A DNA stretch of 64,000 nucleotides from Colocasia esculenta (GCA_014218235.1 CM024759.1:70502119-70566118), one strand, 5' to 3'; shown: positions 36,019-48,540, counted from the first letter of the stretch. A program made the numbers and translations. The notes: generated by a model not told the origin, from the letters alone.

Positions 36019-37472
36019 GTTTGGTCTCTTGCAATTTATACAATAATAGTGTACTAAATTGTTTTCAACAGAGGTGGAGAGCCAGCATCCAGCAACTGAG
36101 GAGGGGCCTCAGCTACCAGGACGACAACCATGCTGGATCTCAGGGTAAAGTTCATCATCTCAGTGTTACTGTATTTGTTATTTAGGATATATATTTCATG
36201 TAGAAAATTAATGTGGAATTGCAGGGGGAAGACAGATCCCAGTCCTGCTTCCCGCTATTACGACGCTGGTCCACGCACATATTCCAGGACCAGTGGATGC
36301 ATGGAGAGACTTCCCGGTGCCAGTCCGGATTTATTATTTGACATGTTTACGGTATTTTTATTTTTTAGAAGAGTTGAAGTCATTTATTCAATTATTATTA
36401 TTTTGGGTTTATTGCAGAACATTGATTAATTTTATTTCTTTACAGCGGAGGTTCGTGTTCACGAGACCCGAGGATCTCCCTCGAGCTCGAGCCGTCTGGG
36501 AGATTACGGCCCAGACTAATTTAAGAAAGTCGATGTGGGAGGTACGGGACAAGGCAATGAAGACCACAGGCAACCGGGATCCTATGGCTTGGGTGGATTA
36601 CGGCCCTGTTTGGCTGCAGAGGGACTATTGGGAGTCCCTTTGCGAGCGTTGGGCTACTGGACCATGGCAGCAGTGGTCACAGGCGGCAATACGCAACAGA
36701 GCAACTCAACCGGAGAAGAATGTGCATACTAGTGGATCTGTATCTTATGCGACCCACAGTCAAAAATTGGTAAGTATTTTATTGTTCGATTCATATATAC
36801 ATATGGATTATTGTTGTGAAACTAACTAATTTTGTTGAATTTAAGCATCACGACCTGGAGCGTACCCCTACTTTCTGCGAGTTATTTGACCGGACTCATA
36901 AGCGGAAGGGGACGGATGACTATGTTACCGAGAGTGCCCGCACGATTGCTATAAGTCAAGCTTTAAATTATGAATTCAATTATGATATTAAAGTAATTTA
37001 TTTTCAATAATTTAATTTTAAATTATTTTACAGGAGACGTACGACAGGACGATGGCGGAGCGCTACACAGAGGGCACTCCCCAGCCAGATTTGGATGCGG
37101 ACGCTTGGGTCAAGGCAGCGGGAGTGCCGAGGAAGGGTCGAGTGTACGGCTTTGGGGACAGCCTGGATACTCATCGAGTGTTGTCCTCATATGCCAGTTC
37201 GATCGCTCTCCCGGCACACGCGAGTTCATCTTCTGCGCCACTCGTCAGTGGTGTAGAGGACATTAGAGGCATCATTCGGGAGGAGCTACGTGCAGAGCTA
37301 CAGACGCAGCGGGTAGAGCTACAGACGCAGCGGGTAGATATAGAGAGGCAGTGGGTACAGCTACAGACGCAGTTCAGCGATATGGTTCAGCAGTTCATCT
37401 CAATAATGCAGGGAGTACGCCCCACACAACCAGCAGCTCAGGTCAGTATTAGTATTAATTTCATATACTTAG

Positions 37473-40400
37473 GATTGGGACGGGCGTTCAATTGACGAAT
37501 CTAAAAAACAACAAATTACATATAAAGGGTTAAAACACACAACCCGGGGGTCCAAAATCCCAAATAGGGATTTGATCAGCATGCCGTTTTCTCCCACACG
37601 ACCGGATGGGTTAACGTGACGTGTGCGAACTGACGGATTCGAATTTGGATTCTCGGATTGGGTCGGGCGTTCAATTGACGGATCTAAAAAACACCCAAGT
37701 ATATATAAAGGGTCAAAACACACAACCCGAGGGTCCAAAATCCCAAATAGGGATCGGATCGGCGTGCCGTTTTCTCTGACACGACCGGGTGGGTTAAAGT
37801 GATGTATGGAAACTGACGGAATCCAATTTGGATCTCCGTATTGGGTTGGGCATTGAAATGACGGATCTAAAAAACACCCAAGTATATATAAAGGGTCAAA
37901 ACACACAACCGGGGGTCCAAAATCCCAAATAAGATTCGGATCGGCGTGCCGTTTTCTCCGACACGACCGGGTGGGTTAAAGTGACGTGTGGGAACTGACG
38001 GAATCCAATTTGGATCTCCGGATTGGGTTGGGCATTGAAATGACGGATCTAAAAAACACCCAAGTATATATAAAGGGTCAAAACACACAACCGGGGGTCC
38101 AAAATCCCAAATAGAGATCGGATCGGCGTGCCGTTTTTTCCGACACGACCGGGTGGGTTAAAGTGACGTGTGGGAACTGACAGAATCCAATTGGATCTCC
38201 GGATTGGGTTGGGCATTGAAATGACGGATCTAAAAACACGGTCAAGCATATATAAATGGTTAAAACACACAACCCGGGGGTATAAAATCCCAAATAGGGA
38301 TCCGATCGACGTGCCGTTTTCTCCGACACAACCGGGTGGGTTAAAGTGACGTGTAGAAACTGACGGAATCCAATTTGGATCTCCGGATTGGGTTGGGCAT
38401 TCAAAGGACGGATCTAAAAACGAGCAAGTATATATAAAAGGTTAAAACACACAACCCGGGGTCCAAAATCCCAAATAGGGATCGATCGACGTGCCGTTTT
38501 CTCCGACACGACCGGGTGGGTTAAAGTGACGTGTAGAAACTGACGGAATCTAATTTGGATCCCCGGATTGGGTTGGGCATTCAAAGGACGGATCTAAAAA
38601 CACGGTCAAACATATATAAATGCTTAAAACACGCAACCCGGGGGTCCAAAATCCCAAATATGGATCCGATCGACGTGCCGTTTTCTCCAACACGACGGGT
38701 GGGTTAAAGTGACGTGTAGAAACTGACGGAATCCAATTTGGATCTCCGGATTGGGTTGGGCATTCAAAGGACGAATCTAAAAACATGCAAGTATATATAA
38801 AAGGTTAAAACACACAACCCGGGGGTCCAAAATCCCAAATAGGGATCCGATCGACGTGCCGTTTTCTCCGACACGTCCGGGTGGGTTAAAGTGACGTGTA
38901 GAAACTGACGGAATCCAATTTGGATTCCCGGATTGGGTGGGCATTCAAAGGACGGATCTAAAAACGGGCAAGATATATAAAACTTAAAACACACACCCGG
39001 GGTCCAAAATCCCAAATAGGGATCCGATCGACGTGCCGTTTTCTCCGACCGACGGGTGGGTTAAATTGACGTGTAGAAACTGACAACCAATTTGGATCCC
39101 CGGATTGGGTTGGGCATTCAAAGGCGGATCTAAAAACACGGTCAAACATATATAAATGGTTAAAACACGCAACCCGGGGGTCCAAAATCCCAAAAGGGAT
39201 CCGATCGACGTGCCGTTTTCCTCCGAACACGGGTGGGTTAAAGTGACGTGTAGAAACTGACGGAATCCAATTTGGATCTCCGGATTGGGTTGGGCATTCA
39301 AGGATGGATCTAAAAACGGGCAAGTATATATAAAAGGTTAAAACACACAACCCGGGGGTCCAAAATCCCAAATAGGGATCCGATCGACGTGCCGTTTTCT
39401 CCGACACGACGGGTGGGTTAAAGTGGCGTGTAGGCTGACGGAATCCAATTTGGAACTCCGGATTGGGTTGAGCATTCAAAGGACGGATCTAAAAACGGGC
39501 AAGTATATATAAAAGGTTAAAACACACAACCCGGAGTCCAAAATCCCAAATAGGGATTAGATCGACGTGCCGTTTTCTCCGACACGACCGGTGGGTTAAT
39601 TGACGTGTAGAAACTGACGGAATCCAATTTGGATCCCCGGATTGGGTTGGGCATTCAAAGGACGGATCTAAAAACACGGTCAAGCATATATAAATGTTAA
39701 AACACGCAACCCGGGGGTCTAAAATCCCAAATAGGGATCCGATCGACGTGCCGTTTTCTCCGACACGACCGGGTGGGTTAAAGTGACGGTAGAAACTGAC
39801 AGAATCCAATTTGGATCTCCGGATTGGGTTGGGCATTCAAAGGACGGATCTAAAAACGGGCAAGTATATATAAAAGGTTAAAACACACAACCCGAGGGTC
39901 CAAAATCCCAAATAGGGATCCGATCGACGTGCCGTTTTATCCGACACGACCGGGGGGTTAAAGTGACGTGTAGAAACTGATGGAATCCAATTTGGATCCC
40001 CGAATTGGGTTGGGCATTCAAAGGACGGATCTAAAAACAGATAAGTATATATAAAAGGTAAAAACACACAACCCGGGGTCCAAAATCTCAAATAGGGATC
40101 CGATCGACGTGCCGTTTTCTCCGACACGACCGGGTGGGTTAAAGTGGCGTGTAGAAACTGACGGAATCCAATTTGGATCCCCGGATTGGGTTGGGCATTC
40201 AAAGGACGGATCTAAAAACGGGCAAGTATATATAAAAGGTTAAAACACACACACCCGGGGTCCAAAATCCCAAATAGGGATCCGATCGACGTGCCGTTTT
40301 CTCCGACAGACCGAGTGGGTTAAAGTGGCATGTAGAAACTGACGAATCCAATTTGGATCTCGGATTGGGTTGGGCATTCAAAGGACGGATCTAAAAACGG

Positions 40401-42560
40401 GCAAGTATATATAAAAGTTTAAAACACACAACCCGGGGTCCAAAATCCCAAATAGGGATCCGATCGACGTGCCGTTTTATCCGACACGACCGGGTGGGTT
40501 AAAGTGACGTGTAGAAACTGATGGAATCCAATTTGGATCCCCGAATTGGGTTGGGCATTCAAAGGACGGATCTAAAAACGATAAGTATATATAAAAGGTT
40601 AAAACACACAACCCGTGGGTCCAAAATCCAAATAGGGATCCGATCGACGTGCCGTTTTCTCCGACACGACCGGGTGGGTTAAAGTGGCGTGTAGAAACTG
40701 ACGGAATCCAATTTGGATCCCCGGATTGGGTTGGGCATTCAAAGGACGGATCTAAAAACGGGCAAGTATATATAAAAGGTTAAAACACACAACCCGGGGT
40801 CCAAAATCCCAAATAGGGATCCGATCGACGTGCCGTTTTCTCCGACACGACCGAGGAGTGGGTTAAAGTGGCATGTAGAAACTGACGAAATCCATTTGGA
40901 TCTCGGATTGGGTTGGGCATTCAAGGACGGATCTAAAAACGGGCTAAATATAAAAAGGTAAAAACACACAACCCGGGGGTCCAAAATCCCAATAGGGATC
41001 CGATCGACGTGCCGTTTTCTCCGACACGACCGAGTGGGTTAAGTGGCATGTAGAAACTGACGAATCCAATTTGGATCTCCGGATTGGGTTGGCATTCAAA
41101 GGACGGATCTAAAAACGGCTATATATAAAAGGTAAAAACACACAACCCGGGGTCCAAAATCCCAAATAGGGATCCGATCGACGTGCCGTTTTCTCCGACA
41201 CGACCGGGTGGGTAAAGTGACGTGTAGAAACTGACGGAATCCAATTTGGATCTCCGGATTTGGTTGGGCATTCAAGGACGGATCTAAAAACGGGAAAGTA
41301 TATATAAAAGGTTAAAACACACAACCCGGGGGTCCAAAATCCCAAATAGGGATTCGATCGACGTGCCGTTTTCTCCGACACGACTGGGTGGGTTAAATTG
41401 ACGTGTAGAAACTGACGGAATCCAATTTGGATCCCCGGATTGGTTGGACATTCAAAGGACGGATCTAAAAACCGGTCAAGCATATATAAATGTGTAAACA
41501 CGCAACCCGGGGGTCCAAAATCCCAAATAGGGATCCGATCGACGTGTCGTTTTCTCCGACACCGGGTGGGTTAAAGTGACGTGTATAAACTGACGGAATC
41601 CAATTTGGATCTCCGGATTGGGTTGGGCATTCAAAGGACGGATCTAAAAACGGGCAAGTATATATAAAAGGTTAAAACACACAACCGGGGGTCCAAAATC
41701 CCAAATAGGATTCGATCGACGTGCCGTTTTCTCCTCCACGACCGGGTGGTTAAAGTGACGTGTAGAAACTGACGGAATCCAATTTGGATCTCCGGATTGG
41801 GTTGGGCATTCAAAGGACGGATCTAAAAACGGATAAGTATATATAAAAGGTTAAAACACACAACCCGGGGGTCCAAAATCTCAAATAGGGATCCGATCGA
41901 CGTGCCGTTTTCTCCGACACGACCGGGTGGGTTAAAGTGACGTGTAGAATTGACGGAATCCAATTTGATCCCCGATTGGGTTGGGCATTCAAAGGATGGA
42001 TCTAAAAACATGGTCAAGCATATATAAATGGTTAAAACACGCAACCCGGGGGTCCAAAATCCCAAATAGGATCCGATTGACGTGTTGTTTTCTCCGACAC
42101 GACCGGGGGGTGTGGGTTAACGTGACGTGTAAACTGACGGAATCTAATTTGGATCTCCGGATTGGGTTGGGCATTCAAAGGACGGATGTAAAAACGGGCA
42201 AGTATATATAAAAGGTTAAAACACACAACCCGGGGGTCCAAAATCCCAAATAGGGATCCGATCGACGTGTCGTTTTCTCCGACACGATCGGGTGGTTAAA
42301 GTGGCATGTAGAAACTGACGGAATCCAATTTGGATCCCCGGATTGGGTTGGGCATTCAAAGGACGGATCTAAAAACACGGCCAATCATATATAAATAGTT
42401 AAAACACGCAACCCGGGGGTCTAAAATCCCAAATAGGGATCCGATCGACGTGCCGTTTTCTCCGACACGGCCGGGTGGGTTAAAGTGACGTGTGGGAACT
42501 AACGGAATCCAATTTGGATCTCCAGATTGGGTTGGGCATTCAAAGGACGGATCTAAAAAC
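37473..42560. repeat. 180-bp satellite array (~28 monomers) in a CACTA intron
   Basis: The landmark ATTGGGTTGGGCATTCAAAG recurs 29 times between 37473 and 42525, a mean period of 180.4 bp. Monomers share GACGTGCCGTTTTCTCCGAC and CCAATTTGGATCTCCGGATT. A variable TATATATAAA segment defines subtypes (GGGCAAGTATATATAAAAGG, CACGGTCAAGCATATATAAA, CACCCAAGTATATATAAAGG). Many monomers differ by 1-3 bp indels. Minus-strand open frames across it are repetitive artefacts. The array starts about 32 bp after the donor at 37441 and ends about 140 bp before the acceptor at 42698. Confidence 0.95.
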
Positions 42561-42927
42561 ACTCAAGAAAATGATGGATCTAAAAATAGTATTGTATTAA
42601 GTTTGAGAAATAATCACATGTTTTAAATTTCATTTTTGAAAATAATGTGTGTCTTTTTTTATTATTAATGTTTCTCATTTTAATTTGTTTTAATATAGGA
42701 TCCAGTTCCAGACGATGACGAGGCAGGGACAGCAGACGATCCAGCAGATCTATGTTGATTTTTGTATTCATTATTCTATATGATTTTATATTTATTGTAT
42801 TTTATGATTTTATGTTGATTGTGAGTATTTTTTAAATTTATGAATATTGTAGCAGGTTTGACATTGTAGCAATGTTGACAAATCATTTTTATTTGCCTAT
42901 TTTTTTAAAAAAAATATGGTGTATTTT

Positions 42928-43312
42928 CCGACGGATTTTCCGACGGATAAGTATCCGTCGGAACTGATAAATTACCGACGGAAAAACACCGTCGGTAATT
43001 CCGTCGGAAAATACTGACGGATTTTTCGACGGATAAGTGTCCGTCGAAACTGATAAATTACCGACGGAAAAACACCGTCGGTAACTCCGTCGGAAAATAC
43101 TGACAGCTTTCCCGACGGATTATATCTGTCGGAGTTTTCGACCGAATTCCGATGGAATTGTCATCCGTCGGAAATTTCTGACCAAGTATTTCCGACGGAC
43201 AGTTTCCGACGAGCTTTGGACGGAAAGCGGTCGGAAGGCGCCTTTTCCGACGGAATACCGTCGGATTTTCGACGGATTCAGTCCGTCGGAAATAGCGCAT
43301 TTTCTTGTAGTG
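42928..43312. repeat. Right subterminal and terminal repeats of the inner CACTA
   Basis: CCGACGGA / TCCGTCGG motifs in both orientations, ending TTTTCTTGTAGTG. Part is duplicated: two copies of a ~100-bp unit with AAATTACCGACGGAAAAACA at about 42968 and 43056. Confidence 0.88.
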
Positions 43313-43500
43313 CCGCCATCCTCATGAAATGCTCGCTCTCTCTCTCTCTCCCCCTCTCTCTCCCTCTCTCTCTCTCTCCCTCGCCCCTCGCCGCCGAGAG
43401 CTGCTCCGCCACCGCCGGCCGTGTCGAGCTACACCGCCGCTGCCGCCGATGCCGTCGAGCTGCACCACCTGCACCGCCGCCGCCACCGTCTATAATCACG
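43313..43500 (+). mobile_element. Outer CACTA, continuation after the inner insertion
   Basis: It resumes with the CCG duplication, then a (CT)n tract (43333-43383) and CGCCGCC-rich DNA, matching the layout of 14793-14990 in the inner element. The right limit is uncertain because the Tat LTR begins nearby. Confidence 0.6.
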
Positions 43501-43502
43501 GT

Positions 43503-45415
43503 GAATGTGCACCCCAAAGACACGCAACAGGATATTAAATCTAATAATATGGAAATAAGAAATGTGATCACCACCTAGATAGTTGCCATAAATAAGAATT
43601 AAGTAAGCTAACTATGCTAGGAACAGGAAAGAGGACAGTGGACTTTCTGAGATTGCGACGGGTGACCCCGTCGCGATGGCATGTTATCGCGACGCTCGTA
43701 CAGGGCGCGTTTATGTTGTCGCATCGCCCTCCTCTGCCGCGTCCTCTGCAGTGCAGGAGAATGATGGTTGGGACCTTCTTCCTGCCCTCCGGCCGGCCAG
43801 AGGACAAGAGCCGCTCGTGGATCTTCACTTGGGTGCCTGCCAATACAACGAAAACAAGAAATAAAACCATGTTAGACTATGTTAAGTGTAGTAGCTATTC
43901 TTAAATGAAAGAAAGATGTGGAGCATGGAGGGAACAGACCTGGGGGTGGTTTTTAAACCCCTTGGGTAGTAGGAAAACGTGGGGAGGAATATGCATGGGG
44001 AAAATCATGGAAGAGGAAAGGAGGAATCCTAACTCATGTATACATTGTAATCACGGGATTTGTATCCCCTTTTGAATTAAAAATTATGAGTATAGGGATT
44101 AAGAACTGACCGTGATCGCCACCAGAGTAATCGCCTCGGAGATGTAGACGGAGGGCTGACTACCTTGGAAGAGAAAGGGGAAGGGAAGGCGTACCTGGTA
44201 AAGCGACAGATGCAGTGTCGCCTTCCTTATTTCTGAACGCGACAGAGGCTAAGGCGCCTTCTTGAACGCGACAATGGCCTTGTCGCCTTCTCTTCAGAGG
44301 GACAGAGATGTGGATTCTCATCTTCCTGCTCCTCAGCCGGCCAAGGGACAGGAGCCTCACTTCGTTCTATCCTTCAAACACCTGCCAAGATGATTTAAAC
44401 ACAAAGAAAACCCATTAGAACTCGTGCATAGAAGATCTATTCAATAAAAAACACATGTACATGAACTATTATGGGGGGAACTCACAGGATTGGGGCTTTT
44501 AACCCCTGGGGGTGTTAAGGATGGGTGTGTGTTTCGTGTTCTAATGCTAGACTAGAAGAAAAAACGAACTATGCATGCATGAAATTGACGAAATAAAGAG
44601 AAGAAGGGAGAGGAGATTGGATAGCCGCTGGGAAAACGCCCTGGAGGGCTCTTCTGAGTTGTCTGGAGAGAATACGCTCTTCTTGGAAGATGAAGCTCTC
44701 TGGATTCCCGAACTAATGGCTCCAGCCTTGCCAAAAAGATGGAGAAATAGGTTTTTATGGGTGATTATTCCCGGACAGGTTCTGAGAGGAATAATGGGCA
44801 AGAGTCTGACTATGGGCAAGTATGGCTGTGCAAGGGCCATTGGAGCTCAGAAAGGAGCATGTTAGGAAGGTCTCATCCGAATTTGAGAGGATTTGGACTC
44901 GATTTGGACGTCCAAAAGAAGCAATTACCATCAATAGCATGGGTCCAAATCAGCCTCGGATTGAGTTTCCTGTTTAAGGCCCAGAATGCGACGGCCATCT
45001 TGTCGCCTTCCTGAAGGCGCCACCTCGATATGTCGCCTTCCTCATATGGAAGGTGAACTTGAGTTATTTTCGATTTTCTAAGGGATTTAAAATATAGAAT
45101 TACCAATGCGACATGGGGCATGTCGTTTTCAAGAAAGCGACACATGGCTTGTCGTCTTTTGGTATTTTTCTGCATTTTGACCATAAAATGTCTAATGGCC
45201 ATGCACAGCCTTCAGGACGAAACATCGGACTTATGAAAAGAGAGCTTTTAGTGAAAGAGATTGATTTGACCAGGAAGAGTCCTCTAGGGCGATGAACTAA
45301 TGGGAATGATGTCATGATCGGGGAAAGCCAGCTTGACGATGATGAGCCAACGTGGGGCGTCAATGATACGACAAGGGATTTTGCTCGACTTATAGGTCAG
45401 AAATGGGTGTCTACA
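43503..45415 (-). repeat. Probable 3' LTR of a Tat-lineage Gypsy element (left limit approximate)
   Basis: On the minus strand the LTR would begin TGTAGACACCC at 45415, directly after a polypurine-like tract. The other end is placed near 43503 only because outer-CACTA similarity stops there and a TG is present; no second LTR is in the window for comparison. It contains several GCGACA...TGTCGC dyads. Confidence 0.42.
43655..45155. repeat. Dyad cluster 1 (GCGACA-N-TGTCGC) in the Tat LTR
   Basis: Dyads at 43655-43674, 44203-44221, 44268-44286, 44988-45006, 45108-45126 and 45137-45155. Arms GCGAC(A/G) and (T/C)GTCG(C/T) are conserved while the 6-8-bp centre differs in each copy. Confidence 0.8.
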
Positions 45416-45432
45416 GATTGCCCCTCCTTGAT
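45416..45432 (-). promoter_or_regulatory. Probable Tat polypurine tract
   Basis: On the minus strand ATCAAGGAGGGGCAATC immediately precedes TGTAGACACCC. Confidence 0.5.
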
Positions 45433-46490
45433 GCCTGCTTTGCAAGGGAGTGGAGCGGAAATGGAGCAAAAGCGGCGTGAAACGGAGATGTAGCGGAATG
45501 AAGCGGAATGAGCTGAAAAGCGGGCATCAAGGTAAAGTGACACCCATTCTGGACGAATAAGCAGTGAGAATTATCTGGCTAACCTCGAACATGGCTAAGA
45601 ACAGAACGCAAGGATGGTTCCTACTAGGGACGAATAAAAGTTCAAAAGAAAAGAATGATCAACCTCCTGATTCAAGAGGTACCCTGGCTATCTTTAGCGT
45701 GCAGTTTTGTTCATTAGGGGATAGGTGCTGCCTAGCGGGTCGATTCGACTCTGGCCTTCGAGCGGGTCACGACTAATGAGCGGATCGGGGATAAAGGGAT
45801 GGCTGTTATAAGGAATGGTGATGAGAGGAATCCTGCATAGGAACCATCATTGGCGGACTGAACCGAGCAGCAAGCTCGAGGAAAACTTTCAAATTTGGAA
45901 TGAGATTCTTGTCTGGAAGATGAGAATCTGTGTTGGGACATCATTGGGAAGCTGACTTTGACAAATCATGATTCATGAAGCTCAAAATTCCTACATGATG
46001 CATGCTGGGCTAAAGAAAAAGGAAATCATAAAAGCGAATGCAAAGAAAGAAAGAAAATAACAAATATTCAAGGATAATATTGCTAGACAATATAAGCAAG
46101 GGTCAAGACACTTCGCATCCCCGTCGTGCGATAGAATCCGTCGTCCCCGAGTCATATCACCCAACGGCCTATCCAGCGATTAGCAGGTGCATCTAGATCA
46201 TCCTCGTTTTTGATGAAGGGAACTCAGATCCCGAAACACACTGGGAACCAGCCGGTCCTTGAGCTGATATAATAGTGTAGATACTATGTAATATGCGAAG
46301 GGATTAAGGTTAGAGATACTTACCTGACACGTCTCTTTTTGATTTTTTTTGAATTTTAATTTTTTATGGATTTTCAATAATCAAAGCAATAAGATAGACA
46401 TGATACATGCACCAAACAATGACATCAAAGCATATGCAAATATTATGAACAGTCACAGAAGAATAAGCAAGACAGCACAGACTGGTCAGA
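45433..46490. other. Non-coding interval 5' of antisense gene A
   Basis: No supportable frame. It contains purine-rich GAAGCGGAATG-type repeats near 45460-45515. Nothing else recognised. Confidence 0.5.
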
Positions 46491-46492
46491 AG

Positions 46493-46577
46493 GCGACATA
46501 GGCTTGTCGCGATGCTTAACTGAAGAAGGCGACACTAGGCCTGTCGCCACCTTGAAGGCGACAGGTCGATATGTCGC
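46493..46577. repeat. Dyad cluster 2, upstream of antisense gene A
   Basis: Three dyads at 46493-46510, 46529-46547 and 46558-46577 in head-to-tail 30-bp spacing, each in the context AAGGCGACA...TGTCGC, about 150-230 bp before the TATA box at 46727. Confidence 0.88.
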
Positions 46578-46726
46578 ATTCGCAGTTTTCTCAGCCCGAG
46601 CTCAAAAGCCTTCAGCATATGATTTGATTTTGACCCCTACTTGGACTCCTATTGCTCTCACTCAAGGTCCTACTCCTAATGGGTCTTCCCTACCCTTTCC
46701 TAGCATGAATAGGAGTATTATGGCTC

Positions 46727-46734
46727 TATAAATA
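46727..46734 (+). promoter_or_regulatory. TATA box of antisense gene A
   Basis: TATAAATA lies 76 bp before the ATG at 46803, followed by a CTCTCTCTTCTCTTCTTC pyrimidine patch, a usual plant core-promoter layout. Confidence 0.65.
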
Positions 46735-46802
46735 AGGGGGATGAGAGGCCAAATTCGGAGCTTTCATCTCTCTCTTCTCTTCTTCAAGCTTTGCAAACTC
46801 TC

Positions 46803-48251
46803 ATGGCCATGAAGAGAGCTCCTCTTGATCCCATGGGTAGGGAGGCGGCTTATGAAGGTCCGAAGCGTGCTCGGACGGTGTATGAAGCTCTCATGAGGGT
46901 GACGGACGTCCCCAATCATCTGAGCCGGAGCGAGGAAGTGAGAGAGGTAAGTTTGTGATGTTTTGAATTTCCAATGATTTTAATTCCGAATTTGCTCATC
47001 AAATTTCTGTTCTTCATCTCCTTCTTTTTTCCTTTCTTTTCCTTTTTCTCTAGCTTTTCCCCGGCTCTCGCCGTTATTCTAAGCTCAATTGGATCGCCCC
47101 GATGATCAAGTCCTTACCCATGTATGTCATTAGGTTCTTGAGAGAGTGGGGTTTGGGTGGGGTTTTGATAGCGGCTCACAACTACCACAAGATTTCCTTT
47201 GATTGGCATAGTATCACGGCCCTCATAGAATTATGGCACCCACAAACCCATACCTTCATCTTCCCTAAGTTTGAGGCGACCGTCCTTCTAGAGGAGGTCG
47301 AAGCCTTCCTTGCTCTTCCCAAGACAAAACCGGGGGATGAGCAACATAAGCTATATGATTGAGCCCATCAACCCGAAGCTTATCCTTGGAGAGTTCATGA
47401 CCGACCCGGGGATGTCTACACCATAATTAGCCCACAATTCATACATTTAGTACCATTGTCTAAGTGGGTCATATCCAAGTGCAAGGATAAGAGCGTGGAC
47501 CACCGGAAATTGCAAAGGCCGTGGCCATATGCTTATGCGGGGTGGTGCTCTTCCCGTCGGGGATCACCTCATAGACTATGCTAGCCTTAGTGCGATTAGT
47601 GGGGCATGGCGAGGACTTTCACTCTCTCACGCTGTCTTGGCGTATCTCTATTCGGGCCTCACTTCGGCTTCCACGGGAGGTCTCCTCTATGGCTCTATGA
47701 TCCTATTGGAGTGTTGGTTGGGTGTGAGGATAAAGTTTAAACCGGTAGACAACCCCACCACTGATAGTAGGATCTTTGGGTGCCATCCATTGAACTTCAT
47801 TGGCGGCGCGGCCAAATTTTCGGACAAAGTTTTATGCAGGACGGCCGACAAGAAGACAAGGAGTGCGTGGCGCCTTTACTTCAGCACCCTACCAGTGGAG
47901 CACTTCTCTTTGGGCATAGCGGCACTTCGTGGAATGGAGATCCGACTACCACTCGGACGCGGCTTGGATTTGCAACTCATCGGGAACATGGTGACCGTGC
48001 TCTACAACCCGCAGCGGTGCTACCTACAGATCGGGAAGCCAAGGACGAGAGTACTTCCACCATCGCACCTACCTCCTGTGAAGAAGCGACGCTTGGGGAA
48101 CCCGGAGGATGAGCAGGCCGTGCGGAGCGTGCTGGCCTTGTGGAGGGCGTGCGCTACCCATGCACTCCCGCCGAGACTTGACGAGGACCGGGAGACGTAC
48201 CAGGCGTACCTCCTGGAGCACGAGAAGATCCGGCCACTGAGGGGATCGTGA
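46803..48251 (+). pseudogene. Antisense gene A: plant-mobile-domain-like (PMD / DUF7745-type) protein, frameshifted
   Basis: Exon 1 46803-46946 (MAMKRAPLDPMGREAAYEGP), phase 0, GTAAGT donor. Exon 2 starts at 47054 (LFPGSRRYSKLNWIAPMIKS). It continues with ITALIELWHPQTHTFIFPKF and EEVEAFLALP, the pattern of retroelement-linked PMD-like proteins. A frame break near 47355-47520 is followed by an open segment from about 47525 to TGA 48251 with GDHLIDYASLSAISGAWRGL, MVTVLYNPQRCYLQIG and a basic VKKRRL patch that could be a nuclear signal. PMD proteins include MAIN/MAIL1, and relatives are carried by transposons; function in elements is unknown. It runs opposite to the Tat pol gene with its own TATA box. 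Family call is by pattern only. Confidence 0.6.
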
Positions 48252-48422
48252 GCTATGGAGAGAGACTTGACCGTACTTTCGATGTTTTGATGGGACTTGG
48301 TGGGCTTGATGTAAGGGGAATATGTTGATTTTTGATTTTTCACAGCTTTTCATTTGATGTGATCATGGAATTATTGTAATGAACATTGAGCCTTTTAGAA
48401 GTTGGTGCACAGACCTGATAAG

Positions 48423-48540
48423 GCGACATAGGGGGTGTCGCAATCCAAAAGGCGACGGACACCATGTCGCAACCACTAAAGTGAAGGCGACAGACCCCAC
48501 GTCGCTACCATCATTTAGAAGGCGACAGGGACACTGTCGC
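48423..48540. repeat. Dyad cluster 3, upstream of antisense gene B
   Basis: Four dyads at 48423-48441, 48452-48470, 48487-48505 and 48522-48540, spaced 29-35 bp, about 230-350 bp before the ATG at 48770. Confidence 0.88.

Larger units (their letters stand above)
22765..42758 (+). pseudogene. Second CACTA gene, tnpA-like (Transposase_24 / Ptta-En-Spm type), interrupted
   Basis: Exons with GT/AG edges: 22765-22836 (start, basic Pro-rich), 22920-22961, a run of ~39-nt micro-exons (23045-23382), then after the Copia insertion 36072-36144, 36225-36351, 36446-36769, 36846-~36950, 37034-37441 and 42699-42758 (acidic end DPVPDDDEAGTADDPADLC). Exon 36446-36769 has the family core (RPEDLPRARAVWEITAQ, NLRKSMWEVRDKAM, DYWESLCERWATGPWQQWS). 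Exon 36846-~36950 gives ELFDRTHKRKGTDDYV. Exon 37034-37441 gives MAERYTEGTPQPDLDADAW and then a heptad-like RAELQTQRVELQTQRV coiled coil. Products of this class bind subterminal repeats or assist TNP2. A stop in one micro-exon (23075-23077) and indels make it a pseudogene. The Copia and the satellite both lie in introns. Confidence 0.8.
14489..43312 (+). mobile_element. Inner CACTA (En/Spm-like) transposon, 28.8 kb with nested insertions
   Basis: The left terminus is CACTACAAGAGAAAGCG and the right terminus reads CACTACAAGAAAATGCG on the minus strand. The 3-bp target duplication CCG lies at 14486-14488 and 43313-43315, the length CACTA elements make. Subterminal CCGACGGA-type motifs fill 14489-14745 and 42928-43312. 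It carries a TNP2-type transposase gene (18430-22651) and a second tnpA-like gene (22765-42758), both on the plus strand. Subtracting the 12.5-kb Copia leaves about 16.3 kb, part of which is the satellite array. Both genes are broken, so it is probably non-autonomous. Confidence 0.93.

Noticed and set aside
37473..42560. Regularly repeated array that could be mistaken for CRISPR
   Set aside because: Monomers are contiguous 180-bp copies without unique spacers, in a plant transposon intron.
37469..42562. Series of minus-strand open frames with repeated peptides such as GFWTPGLCVLTFYIYL
   Set aside because: They are translations of the 180-bp satellite monomer; frames break at each indel and the peptides follow DNA periodicity.
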